Below are positions 1 through 7,272 of a stretch of DNA of 40,294 nt, piece after piece. Both the position numbers and the translations under genes were made by a program. Source of the stretch: Hadesarchaea archaeon. Its GTDB lineage: Archaea; Hadarchaeota; Hadarchaeia; Hadarchaeales; Hadarchaeaceae. The stretch covers positions 1-40,294 of the forward strand of contig JAUWBN010000010.1 of assembly GCA_030601675.1 (NCBI GenBank), given 5' to 3'. The notes beneath the pieces are model-generated. The model ran no database searches. It was not told the DNA's origin and worked only from the letters and a program-made list of their open reading frames with translations. Positions within the stretch are counted from its first letter, which is position 1, and every line of letters starts with the position of its first letter.

Positions 1-1038
1 ACCGCGGTACACCTTCGGTGAACGGGTCACGGCATAGACGAACTCCGGCCTCAGGATTTGGCGTAAGCCGTTCTCGATGTCTGCTACCCCAATTGGCCGT
101 AGGCCGGCGGTGGGTGGGGCCATGAGTTTCACCTGCTTGAAAGCCGAGACGATGTGCTCCGCCTCCTCCCAGGTCAATTCGGCCGGTTTCTTGTTCACGT
201 CGACCCCTGAGAGCTTCAAGACCTCCCCCGCCTTTCGCTTTGAGACGCGCGAGAGTTCGGCCGCTAGGAAGCTCGCCACGGTTCGACCCTTTGTGCGCTT
301 CGCCAGCACGAGTAAGTCGTCGGACATTATCCCCCAGGGGTGCAGGGGCATGGGCTTTGGACATTCGGGCACCTCGTCGGTAGCGTGTTCGAAAATGGTG
401 AGCGTCCCATCGGGTTCGACGAAGGTTATGTGGACGTGGGGGTTAGCAATCGCGGTCATTCGGAGGTAATTGAACGGGCCGTAGCGGGAGCGCATGTAAG
501 CGACGTCCTTCACCTCGATCTCGACCCGCGTGCCGCGCCACTTCCCCTTGAGCTTCTCGACGTTCGTCATCTTGCCCTCATTTCGGTCGACATCGATCAT
601 CACATCTGCGCGGATGGTTTCCCCCTTGCCCATCGAGGTGATCACCGTTGCCGGCCTGCCGCTCGTGATCTGCCCGAACATCACGCTGCCCGAAACGCCG
701 ATCCCCTGCTGCCCCCGCGACTGCATGTGGCGATGTAACTTGGTGCCCGCGAGCATCTTGCCGAACACGTCGGGGATGAACTCCTCAGGGATGCCGGAGG
801 CGTTGTCCTCGATCGCCACCCTGAAGTGCTCGGGTTCCTCGTTGACCCGCTTGATCGCGACGAAAATCTTCGGTAGCACGCCGGCCTCCTCCGCGGCGTC
901 GATGGCGTTGGTGACGCCCTCGTGGATGACCGTGGTGAGCGAGCGGATCTTGCCGGTGTAGCCGAGCATCGCCGCATTTTTCCGGAAAAACTCGCTAACG
1001 CTGTGCGCTCTGAACTCTTTGAAGAGTTCATCTGCCAT
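1..1038 (-). CDS. top6B: DNA topoisomerase VI subunit B (partial, N-terminal 346 residues)
   Basis: The open frame begins at an ATG at 1038 and runs off the left edge, so the C-terminal third (rest of the transducer domain) is missing. It encodes the ATPase subunit of the A2B2 type IIB topoisomerase that relaxes and decatenates DNA. GHKL motifs seen: the N-box around E40 and N44 (TNAIDAAEEA), the G1 box DNASGIP at 78-84 and the G2 box GQQGIGVSG at 109-117. An H2TH-like segment (AKRTKGRTVASFLAAELSR) follows at about residues 247-265. The G1 box has Ala80 where the GHKL consensus DxGxG has glycine. A GGTGA sequence lies about 14 nt upstream of the ATG. It is the last gene of a minus-strand cluster with the KH protein, RIO1-type kinase and aIF1A. 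Top6A may lie beyond the edge; this cannot be seen. Confidence 0.95.
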   Translation of the reverse strand, partial: MADELFKEFRAHSVSEFFRKNAAMLGYTGKIRSLTTVIHEGVTNAIDAAEEAGVLPKIFVAIKRVNEEPEHFRVAIEDNASGIPEEFIPDVFGKMLAGTKLHRHMQSRGQQGIGVSGSVMFGQITSGRPATVITSMGKGETIRADVMIDVDRNEGKMTNVEKLKGKWRGTRVEIEVKDVAYMRSRYGPFNYLRMTAIANPHVHITFVEPDGTLTIFEHATDEVPECPKPMPLHPWGIMSDDLLVLAKRTKGRTVASFLAAELSRVSKRKAGEVLKLSGVDVNKKPAELTWEEAEHIVSAFKQVKLMAPPTAGLRPIGVADIENGLRQILRPEFVYAVTRSPKVYRG

Positions 1039-1077
1039 AGTTTTCAATTAGGTCACCTGATAACCTTTATTTTATTG

Positions 1078-1085
1078 TCTTATAG
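1078..1085 (-). promoter_or_regulatory. Possible TATA box for top6B
   Basis: Read on the minus strand, CTATAAGA lies about 40 nt before the top6B ATG in an AT-rich 117 nt gap. It would place transcription start near 1055, ahead of the GGTGA ribosome site. A second AT-rich run (GATAAATAAG, about 1094-1103) is an alternative. Inferred from composition and spacing only. Confidence 0.35.
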
Positions 1086-1155
1086 TTTTCTGGCTTATTT
1101 ATCTCAAAAGTCCCCCTTTCGGTCTAAAAGGCTTCGCTGCTTCACTTTAAGGGAT

Positions 1156-1689
1156 TCACCTCTGCATGATGAATCTCCTCTTCATCTCCCTCCGCCTTCG
1201 CTCGAGAAATCGATAGACCGATGAATGTTTGGCTCCTCCCAGCAACCGCTCGACGGCCTCCCGAGCGACTGCGAGCTGCTCGGCCGTCCCGATGAGCGCG
1301 ATGGTCTTGCCGTAAATCGACACATAGGCATCCGTTGTCTCCTCCAGAATTTGCCGGGTCTTCCCCCGTTCTCCTATTGCCCGCCCCTTGAGTCGGGCGA
1401 GAGCGCGCTCCGAGCGCCTGGCGAAGTCTCGGATGTTGATCACCTCGAGGAGCTGATCGTCCTCAAACAACCGGAAAGCCCGCTCGGAGCTGAAGCCGCG
1501 AGCGATGGCATGGAGCACTTCCCTCGCCATGAGCGCCCCTAGCGGGTCCTCTCCGGGCTCGATTCGCACCTCCCCTGTCTCGCTGTCGAGCGTGAGCCTC
1601 GTGCCCGTGCGGCGCTCAATCTCTTCCTTCACCCCGCCTCCCGGGCCTATCGCCACCCCTATGCGCTCCTTCGGCAATCGGGCATACAT
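1156..1689 (-). CDS. KH-domain RNA-binding protein, Dim2/Pno1 (Krr1-like) family
   Basis: Archaeal relative of eukaryotic Pno1/Dim2, a small-subunit ribosome biogenesis factor that binds near the 3' end of 16S/18S rRNA. Two KH-like units are visible: an N-terminal one with IGVAIGPGGGVKEEIERRTG and a central one with LKGRAIGERGKTRQILEETT, the second carrying a clear GxxG-type loop. The basic C-terminus (ERRRREMKRRF) fits RNA binding. Start choice: the ATG at 1689 follows GGGTG by 6 nt. A GTG nine nucleotides further up (1698) would add three residues but would overlap that ribosome site. The neighbouring RIO1-type kinase and aIF1A fit a role in small-subunit maturation. Confidence 0.88.
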   Translation of the reverse strand: MYARLPKERIGVAIGPGGGVKEEIERRTGTRLTLDSETGEVRIEPGEDPLGALMAREVLHAIARGFSSERAFRLFEDDQLLEVINIRDFARRSERALARLKGRAIGERGKTRQILEETTDAYVSIYGKTIALIGTAEQLAVAREAVERLLGGAKHSSVYRFLERRRREMKRRFIMQR

Positions 1690-1703
1690 TAGCAGCACCC
1701 TAA

Positions 1704-1826
1704 CTAACGCTCGACGAGTTCATTTTCTTTGAAAACTCTGAATTTGTTCCCGGAGAGAATGACCACGCCAACCCCAAGACCTTTTTCGCACCCTCGCAAA
1801 AACATTATGATCTGTTCCAATCTCAT
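1704..1826 (-). CDS. Small hypothetical protein, 40 residues
   Basis: A short open frame fills the gap between the RIO1-type kinase and the KH protein. Its ATG at 1826 comes 3 nt after the kinase TAA codon and 8 nt after GGGTGAG, a good ribosome site that overlaps the kinase's last codons. Its TAG at 1704-1706 lies a few bases before the KH gene's GTG/ATG. The product begins MRLEQIIMFLRGCEKGLGVG and continues with a short beta-like stretch (VVILSGNKFRVFKENELVER). I do not recognise the family. Tight spacing on both sides suggests a translated gene in the same operon rather than chance, but no homologue was checked. Confidence 0.6.
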   Translation of the reverse strand: MRLEQIIMFLRGCEKGLGVGVVILSGNKFRVFKENELVER

Positions 1827-1829
1827 ATT

Positions 1830-2597
1830 TTACTCACCCTTGACATCTGAAAAAAGCTCGGCTGATTCGGATGTTTTTAAACCCAACTTGCGGAAATAGT
1901 GCACGAGCTTGCTCAGGTCGCGCATCAAGAGTTCATCGCACATCGGGTTCGCGATATCCGTGGCCATCGAAAAATCGATGAGCACGGGCTCGGGCGTCAG
2001 CATCACGTTGTACTCGCTGAAGTCGGCGTGAACGAGTTCAGCCTTGCGGTAGAGCACTTTAATAGCTCCAAACAGCCTCTCGAACGCCCGCCTCGGCGCC
2101 TTCGGTGGGACATTCTTCATGCGGGGGTATGGGACACCCTCCTCCCCTATGAATTCCATCGCTAGAACATTTTTCTCGCAGTCGATTGGCCTAGGCACCG
2201 CGACACCAGCTTCGTAAGCACGTTGCAAATTCTTGAACTCCCGCGAGGCCCAGGAGTAAATGATGCGTCTTCGCTCGCGCTGGATGCGGCGAAATCGCGG
2301 GTCCCCAGCCAGGTAGCGGTACATATTTTTGAAGTTGGAGGTGGCGATCCGATAAATCTTGGCCGCGACGTAGTTGCCTCGCTTGTCGAGCGCGCAAAAA
2401 ATGTTTGCCTCCTTGCCCGTTGAGACAGCGCCGTAAAAGACATCGAAGACGCCCCGATTTATCATGTGGTAGAGGGTGAGCAGTGTCGAGCTATCGAAGA
2501 CGCTCGCCATTATCTTGTAGGTTTCGGAGTCCTTCTCGAGGCGCTCGGGTCTGCGACGCTCGAGCTTGCTGAGGAGTGCTTCAAAATCGGCCGACAA
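1830..2597 (-). CDS. rio1: RIO1-type serine protein kinase/ATPase
   Basis: Atypical kinase/ATPase of the RIO family, which acts in late small-subunit (pre-16S) maturation. The 255-residue length is usual for archaeal RIO1. Seen: an N-terminal helical region; the nucleotide loop STGKEANIF at 59-67; the ATP-anchoring lysine in VAAKIY (K80); a basic flexible loop around 100-115; the catalytic loop LVHADFSEYN with D192; and the metal-binding aspartate D208 in LIDFSMA, which corresponds to the site of the aspartyl-phosphate in RIO proteins. The start is a TTG at 2597, 8 nt after a G-rich stretch (AGGGGG), overlapping the end of the aIF1A leader. It sits between aIF1A and a small ORF in one minus-strand operon. 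Confidence 0.92.
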   Translation of the reverse strand: MSADFEALLSKLERRRPERLEKDSETYKIMASVFDSSTLLTLYHMINRGVFDVFYGAVSTGKEANIFCALDKRGNYVAAKIYRIATSNFKNMYRYLAGDPRFRRIQRERRRIIYSWASREFKNLQRAYEAGVAVPRPIDCEKNVLAMEFIGEEGVPYPRMKNVPPKAPRRAFERLFGAIKVLYRKAELVHADFSEYNVMLTPEPVLIDFSMATDIANPMCDELLMRDLSKLVHYFRKLGLKTSESAELFSDVKGE

Positions 2598-2607
2598 ACG
2601 ATGCCCC

Positions 2608-2913
2608 CTATTCCCAGATGCCTTTTTTCCTCAGCCACGCGACTTGCGTTCTGGTGTAGCGGTAGATGACGTCTCCCTTCTTCTCAGTTTGTACCACCCA
2701 GGGACGGACGATCACCACGTCGTTCTCCCGAACCCAGAGCCGCTTGCGAATCTTGCCCCGGATGCGACATGTGCGCACGTACCCATCCTTACACCTGACG
2801 CGCAGGCGATCAAAGCCAAACATCTGCTCGGCGACACCTAAAACTTCGTCCGTGCGAGGCATCCGAATTCGCTCGATCTCTTCACTTGGTGTCAGCTTCT
2901 TGCGCTTGGGCAT
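2608..2913 (-). CDS. eif1A: Translation initiation factor aIF1A
   Basis: Archaeal counterpart of eIF1A/IF1, which binds the ribosomal A site during initiation. The 101-residue protein has the basic N-terminal tail (MPKRKKLTPSEEIERIRMPR), an OB-fold core with the family pattern LRVRCKDGYVRTCRIRGKIRK, and WVRENDVVIVRPWVVQ. Its ATG overlaps the stop codon of the upstream citramalate-synthase-like gene by one base (TGATG), so the two are probably translationally coupled. Confidence 0.95.
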   Translation of the reverse strand: MPKRKKLTPSEEIERIRMPRTDEVLGVAEQMFGFDRLRVRCKDGYVRTCRIRGKIRKRLWVRENDVVIVRPWVVQTEKKGDVIYRYTRTQVAWLRKKGIWE

Positions 2914-4412
2914 CAGGCACCCCCGAGTTTACGATCCCAGAGCAATCGGTTTACCCCATTCAACATCGCTTGGACGCTCGCCATGATGATGTCCCCATTC
3001 GTGCCCCGGGCTGTTACTATGCGCCGTCCGTCCGTTAGCTTGACTACGACATCTACAACCGCATCGCTCCCCCCCGAGATCGCGTCGACGTGGTATTCCT
3101 GCAGGCGGATATTCGACATACCTTCAACGACCTTGCGGATAGCGTTCATCGCCGCGTCCACCGGTCCGACACCCAATCCCGATTCCACCACTTCTTTCTC
3201 GCCGAACTTAACCCGAACGGAGGAAGTAGGGGTAACACGGTTGCCGCTGACCACAGTGAGCTCTTCCAACTTGACAATCTCCTTCAGTTCGCGTCCCATT
3301 ACCGCATCGACGATCGCGCGCAGCTCTGTATCGGTGACCAGCTTGCCCCGATCACCCAATTGCTTGACCTGTCCGAAGATCTCTTGGACCTGTCCCTTCG
3401 TGGGCTTTAGGCCCATTCGCTTGAGTTCGTTCTCAATGGCATGAGAGCCGACGTGCTTTCCGAAGACAAGTTTTCGGTGATGCCCCACCACTTCAGGTGA
3501 AATAGGCTCGTAGGTTGGTGGATAGACGAGCACCCCGTGGGTGTGGATGCCCGCTTCGTGTGCGAAGGCGTTTTCACCGACCACGGCTTTCGTCGGCGAT
3601 ACCGGCAGCCCCGTCTGGCGCTCCACGAGCTTCGAGATGTCGTAAAGTTTGTTCAGCTTGACCCCAGTTTTGATTCCGTGAAAGTGCGTGAGCGCGAGCA
3701 CAACCTCTTCGAGCGCGGCATTCCCCCCACGCTCGCCCAAGCCGTTGACGCTCACGTGGACCTCTTGGGCCCCAGCTTGGACCGCAGCGAGCGTGTTCGC
3801 CGTCGCCATGCCGAAATCGTCGTGGCAGTGGGCAGCAACGGGCACTTTTACGGCCTTCGTGAGTTCGGAGAAAAGTTCACTTGCCTTCTCAGGGGTGAGC
3901 ACCCCAACGGTATCGCAGACGCAAATGCGCTGCACACCCTCCTTGACGGCCGCTGAGAGGAACTCGCGAAGGAAGGTGGGATCGGTGCGGGTAGCGTCCT
4001 CGGCGGAGAACTCCACCACCAGCCCGTGGTCGAGGGCATAGCGCGCGGCGTCGAGAGAAACCCGCTTTATCTCCTGTCTGCTTTTCTTCAGTTTGTGCTT
4101 TAGGTGAATGTCAGATGTGGGGACGACGAGGTGCACGCTGTCGACATCACATGCAAGCGCAGCATCCACATCGCTTCGAAGGGCCCGGACGAAGCTACAT
4201 ATCTCCGCGTCCAAACCTGCTTTTGAGATTTGCTTTATCGCCTTGCGTTCACCCTCAGAGGTTATCGCTGCCCCTGCTTCGATGATATCAACGCCGAGGT
4301 CATCAAGAGCTCTAGCTACTTCGAGCTTTTGTTCGGGGGCCAAAGCTACACCGGGCGTTTGCTCCCCGTCACGCAGGGTCGTATCGAGCACTTTTACGGC
4401 GCGCTTTTTCAT
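2913..4412 (-). CDS. 2-isopropylmalate synthase/citramalate synthase family, probable (R)-citramalate synthase
   Basis: Acyl-CoA-dependent aldol condensing enzyme of the LeuA/CimA/homocitrate synthase family. The TIM-barrel start VLDTTLRDGEQTPGV carries the metal ligand D10, and AHCHDDFG supplies H195 and H197. NGLGERGGN and the GENAFAHEAGIHTHG motif are present, and a full C-terminal regulatory domain (about 380-499) contains [12 protein letters not shown] and YHVDAISGGSDA. The substrate-side motif reads CDTVGVLTP, where the paralogue across the promoter reads PDTVGVITP. From memory the former resembles archaeal citramalate synthases (pyruvate plus acetyl-CoA, isoleucine route) and the latter LeuA. 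That assignment is inference; the family is certain. It is transcribed with aIF1A and the genes beyond. Confidence 0.85.
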   Translation of the reverse strand: MKKRAVKVLDTTLRDGEQTPGVALAPEQKLEVARALDDLGVDIIEAGAAITSEGERKAIKQISKAGLDAEICSFVRALRSDVDAALACDVDSVHLVVPTSDIHLKHKLKKSRQEIKRVSLDAARYALDHGLVVEFSAEDATRTDPTFLREFLSAAVKEGVQRICVCDTVGVLTPEKASELFSELTKAVKVPVAAHCHDDFGMATANTLAAVQAGAQEVHVSVNGLGERGGNAALEEVVLALTHFHGIKTGVKLNKLYDISKLVERQTGLPVSPTKAVVGENAFAHEAGIHTHGVLVYPPTYEPISPEVVGHHRKLVFGKHVGSHAIENELKRMGLKPTKGQVQEIFGQVKQLGDRGKLVTDTELRAIVDAVMGRELKEIVKLEELTVVSGNRVTPTSSVRVKFGEKEVVESGLGVGPVDAAMNAIRKVVEGMSNIRLQEYHVDAISGGSDAVVDVVVKLTDGRRIVTARGTNGDIIMASVQAMLNGVNRLLWDRKLGGA

Positions 4413-4482
4413 GGCCTCGCCTCGCTGCTAATATAAACAACGTTATTATTTAACCGCATACATTAGTTGTTGAGGGAACGGG
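4413..4482. promoter_or_regulatory. Divergent promoter between the two LeuA-family genes
   Basis: The 70 nt gap is AT-rich against a GC-rich background. On the minus strand, TTTATATTAG (about 4428-4438) lies about 20-25 nt from the ATG of the citramalate-synthase-like gene. On the plus strand, TTATTATTTAA (about 4443-4453) is about 30 nt before the leuA ATG, which follows GAGGG. The boxes are nearly back to back, so the two paralogues probably share regulation or compete for TBP. Confidence 0.55.
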
Positions 4483-6033
4483 ATGCGGAGAGAGGCTTTC
4501 GTAAGCGATTTCATCAAGCGGGTGAGCAAGGGGGTAAAGCTCCCGAGGCGTGTCAGGGTATTTGATACCACCCTCCGGGATGGCGACCAGACTCCAGGGG
4601 TATCATTTACCGTTGACCAGAAGCTGCTTATCGCGCGGCAGCTCGACAGGCTGGGGGTGGACACGATTGAAGCCGGCACACCGGTATCGTCCGAGGGTGA
4701 AAGGAAGGCTGTGACCGCGATAGCGAAAGCCGGCCTGAACGCGGAGATCTGTGGGCTAGCAAGGCCGGTCAAAGAAGATGTGGACGCGGCACTTGAGTGT
4801 GGGGTGGATTGTGTTCACGTATTCATCAGCACATCTGACTTGCACCTAAAACACATGCTCAAGATGACGCGCGAACAAGTGCTCCGACAAGCGGTCGAGC
4901 ACGTCGAGCACGCCAAGGACCACGGCGTCACCGTCGAGTTTTCTGCCATGGATGCCACGCGGACCGACTTGGGATATCTCAAAAAAATCTATCAAGCGAC
5001 CGTGCAGGCAGGGGCGGACCGCATCAACGTTCCAGATACTGTAGGCGTGATCACCCCGCGGGGCATGAATTACCTAATCAGCCAGCTGAAACCCGTCATA
5101 AAAGTGCCGATAAGCGTGCACTGTCACGATGACCTCGGGCTAGCGACGGCAAACTCGCTCGCTGCGGTCGAGGCTGGAGCCGAACAGGTCCATGTAGCGG
5201 TCAATGGGCTCGGTGAACGTGCGGGCAACGCATCCTTGGAGGAGGTCGTCATGGCTCTTCGGGCGCTTTACGGGGCAAAACTGAAGGTTCGAACCAAGTT
5301 GCTCGCTGAGACCTCCGACCTGGTTGAGCGTCTGACTGGGATACCGGTGCCGCCGAACAAGGCGATCGTGGGGGAGAACGCATTCGCCCATGTTTCGGGC
5401 ATCCACGCTCACGGTGTGCTTGAGTTCCCGGGCACTTATGAGCCTATCTCGCCAGAGCTGGTCGGGCACCATCGCCGTCTGTCATTGGGCAAGCTCACGG
5501 GAAGGCACTCGGTCGAAAAGCAGCTCAGGAGTATCGGGGTGAAGGCGAACAGGGCGCAACTGGCGGAGATCACGGAGCGAGTCAAAAACCTCGGGGACAA
5601 GGGCAAGCGCGTGACCGATGTCGATCTTCGGGCGATAGCCGAGAGCGTGATCGGGGCGCTCCCCAAAGAAGAAAAAGTTGTCGAGCTTAAGGAGGTCACC
5701 GTGACTACTGGGATCACGATAACACCAACGGCTTCCGTGCGGCTTGAGATTCGAGGCGAGGAGCGCATCGGTTCTGCAACAGGAGTTGGCCCCGTCGATG
5801 CCGCGATAAGCGCGATCCGAAACGTCATGAAAGAGATCTCGGCGCTCAGGCTCAAGGAGTACCACCTCGATGCCATCACCGGGGGAAGCGATGCCTTGGC
5901 CGAGGTCACGGTGAAGCTAGAGGACGAGAAGGGCAACCTCTACATCGCGAAGGGCGTGCGGGAGGATGTTGTCATAGCTAGTGTAGACGCGATGATCAAC
6001 GGGATAAATCGATATTTTGCAGGTAGGAAATAG
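4483..6033 (+). CDS. leuA: Probable 2-isopropylmalate synthase (LeuA)
   Basis: Catalyses condensation of 2-oxoisovalerate with acetyl-CoA in leucine synthesis. The 516-residue protein has an extra basic N-terminus of about 20 residues before the barrel. Motifs: [15 protein letters not shown] (metal ligand D28), [40 protein letters not shown] (two metal-binding histidines), [14 protein letters not shown] and [15 protein letters not shown]. It also has a C-terminal allosteric domain with [13 protein letters not shown] and [12 protein letters not shown]. The start is the ATG at 4483 after GAGGGAACGG; an in-frame GTG 13 codons in is a weaker alternative. It is paralogous and divergent to the gene at 2913-4412. 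Leucine versus citramalate (or homocitrate) specificity cannot be fixed from sequence reading alone. Confidence 0.85.
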   Translation: MRREAFVSDFIKRVSKGVKLPRRVRVFDTTLRDGDQTPGVSFTVDQKLLIARQLDRLGVDTIEAGTPVSSEGERKAVTAIAKAGLNAEICGLARPVKEDVDAALECGVDCVHVFISTSDLHLKHMLKMTREQVLRQAVEHVEHAKDHGVTVEFSAMDATRTDLGYLKKIYQATVQAGADRINVPDTVGVITPRGMNYLISQLKPVIKVPISVHCHDDLGLATANSLAAVEAGAEQVHVAVNGLGERAGNASLEEVVMALRALYGAKLKVRTKLLAETSDLVERLTGIPVPPNKAIVGENAFAHVSGIHAHGVLEFPGTYEPISPELVGHHRRLSLGKLTGRHSVEKQLRSIGVKANRAQLAEITERVKNLGDKGKRVTDVDLRAIAESVIGALPKEEKVVELKEVTVTTGITITPTASVRLEIRGEERIGSATGVGPVDAAISAIRNVMKEISALRLKEYHLDAITGGSDALAEVTVKLEDEKGNLYIAKGVREDVVIASVDAMINGINRYFAGRK

Positions 6034-6074
6034 GAAGCTTGAAAAGATTTGCGGATCAAGCGTAGGGTTGGTGC

Positions 6075-6476
6075 TCACATCATTTGTGTTTCCATCAATC
6101 CCTCGAAGTGCCTGTCCGAAGTCAACACCCTCGCTCTATGACGCCTCGCCGCAGCGAGCACAATCCCATCCGTTAGACTAGGCCCCCGCAGTTTTCTCTT
6201 CCTCGCGTTGACCACAAGTTCTTGCCACGCTTGGGCGGCGTTCAGGCCCAGTTCCACGTCGATGATTTCGATTTCACTCCGCGATGCGATGTAGTAGAGT
6301 CTTTTTTTCACTTCGCTCGCGCTGATATTTTCGCGCAGATATTTCCTAGCGATTTCCGCAAGTACGATGTCGGGGGTTACAATCCCCTCTCCGCTCTCTA
6401 TGTACCCACTCGCGGTCGCGCCCCGTTTGCTGCCGATGAAGTACTCTATCCAAGCGTAGGTGTCGAAGACGATCAC
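6075..6476 (-). CDS. vapC: VapC-type PIN-domain ribonuclease toxin
   Basis: A 133-residue PIN-domain endoribonuclease. The acidic metal-binding residues are in the expected places: D5 (IVFDTYAWIEYF), E41 (LAEIARKY), D103 (SLTDGIVLAAA) and D121 (LTSDRHFEG). Toxins of this family cleave tRNA or rRNA when freed from the antitoxin. Its start overlaps the end of the upstream vapB by 4 nt (ATGA), so the pair is coupled. It is convergent with leuA, with about 40 nt between the stops. Confidence 0.92.
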   Translation of the reverse strand: MIVFDTYAWIEYFIGSKRGATASGYIESGEGIVTPDIVLAEIARKYLRENISASEVKKRLYYIASRSEIEIIDVELGLNAAQAWQELVVNARKRKLRGPSLTDGIVLAAARRHRARVLTSDRHFEGLMETQMM

Positions 6477-6682
6477 TCACGAGCCTCCAACCTATCGACC
6501 TCGGTGAACGGGGTGAGCTTGCCACGGTCCACACCGAACATGCTTTCGGGAACCTTCAGCTTTTCCTCTAGAAGCTTGCCCAGAACCTCGTCGTAACTTC
6601 TGGCGCCCGTCGTTTTCTTCAGTTCTTCCAAGAGCTTCAGATTCCTTTCTTTCACCTGAATCGTAGTTGCCACCTCTCCCAC
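6473..6682 (-). CDS. vapB: VapB-type antitoxin
   Basis: A 69-residue partner of the adjacent PIN toxin. The N-terminal region (TTIQVKERNLKLLEELKKTT) has a ribbon-helix-helix/AbrB-like look and should dimerise and bind DNA. The helical middle (YDEVLGKLLEEKL) and charged tail (PFTEVDRLEARE) would wrap the toxin. The start is taken as the GTG at 6682. A second in-frame GTG at 6673 follows GGGAGAG and lies nearer the expected transcription start, so it could be the true start. An overlapping ATG at 6686 is in another frame. The promoter just upstream carries a perfect 14 bp palindrome. Confidence 0.85.
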   Translation of the reverse strand: MGEVATTIQVKERNLKLLEELKKTTGARSYDEVLGKLLEEKLKVPESMFGVDRGKLTPFTEVDRLEARE

Positions 6683-6692
6683 CCATAAACTA

Positions 6693-6706
6693 TAACTTAT
6701 AAGTTA
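6693..6706 (-). promoter_or_regulatory. vapBC promoter with 14 bp palindromic operator
   Basis: TAACTTATAAGTTA is a perfect palindrome centred 17 nt before the vapB GTG. Its core CTTATAAG is also a good archaeal TATA box. Binding of a VapB dimer or VapBC complex here would block TBP, the usual autoregulation of type II toxin-antitoxin loci. The autoregulation is inferred; the palindrome is seen. Confidence 0.6.
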
Positions 6707-6797
6707 CATTAATACTTTGTGTCCCTCCAATGCTTCATTTGAGGAAAATTGTAACGCTGAACCTTCATAGGAAATACCTCAGGCTCAACGCCACTAT

Positions 6798-7094
6798 TTA
6801 CTCCTGCTTCCTAGCCTCGCCGATCCTCAACGAGGTATAGAAGCCGTGCTCCTTCGAAACGCCGAAGTTCACCCACAGGCTCCTCGTCTCGTCGATCGTC
6901 ACCCTGATCGAGTCGGGGTGGGGTTTGCCATCCGGCCAGTTGACGTACCCGCTCGGGAGGACCAACGAAAACGTGTCCCCCTTCACAGGGATCTTGGCCG
7001 TGTAGGGCTCCTTGCCCCCCTGCCTCTTCGCGACGATCCTCAGGGTCGAGAGCTTTCGCGTTTCGGCTTGGGTTCCCTCGATTTCTTCTGTCAT
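6798..7094 (-). CDS. Hypothetical protein, about 98 residues
   Basis: I do not recognise this protein. It begins MTEEIEGTQAETRKLS, has a probable beta-rich core (TLRIVAKRQGG; YTAKIPVKGDTFSLVLPSGY; SIRVTIDETRSLWVNFGV), and ends with a short charged tail. No membrane segment, signal peptide or cysteine is present, so it is probably cytoplasmic. The start is the ATG at 7094, which follows a strong GGAGGTGAG ribosome site by 4 nt; the GTG three codons earlier lies inside that site. A CTTATAAAG sequence at about 7158-7166 on the same strand could be its TATA box. It is divergent from the trp operon and could be a regulator or an unrelated gene; nothing in the sequence decides this. Confidence 0.65.
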   Translation of the reverse strand: MTEEIEGTQAETRKLSTLRIVAKRQGGKEPYTAKIPVKGDTFSLVLPSGYVNWPDGKPHPDSIRVTIDETRSLWVNFGVSKEHGFYTSLRIGEARKQE

Positions 7095-7193
7095 GGTTCT
7101 CACCTCCAGCTTTTTGATTAATCATAACCTTTTCCCGCCGAGGTTTGCGAGGAGGTTCTTTATAAGCAGGAAAAAATCCACCATGCTTTGGGG

Positions 7194-7232
7194 TTTGTAC
7201 AAAATTGAACACTAAAGCCTTAAATAGTACAT
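7194..7232 (+). promoter_or_regulatory. trp operon promoter with two TGTACA-like boxes
   Basis: TTTGTACAAA (7194-7203) is a perfect 10 bp palindrome containing TGTACA. A second copy, AGTACA (7226-7231, TGTACT on the other strand), is centred 30 bp downstream. A TATA-like CTTAAATAG lies between them and abuts the second box. Methanogen TrpY represses trp genes through TGTACA 'TRP boxes', so a TrpY-like repressor is a reasonable inference. No trpY gene is seen in the window. The trpE start follows about 40 nt downstream. Confidence 0.5.
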
Positions 7233-7272
7233 AGGACAGAAAATAGGGTGGACCATAGCTGAGGGTGAAAGC

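Noticed and set aside
6811-7212. Alternative 133-codon frame over the small protein upstream of trpE
   Set aside because: The frame at 6798-7094 has a strong ribosome site and protein-like composition; the alternative is Arg/Gly/Asp-rich and runs into the trp promoter region.
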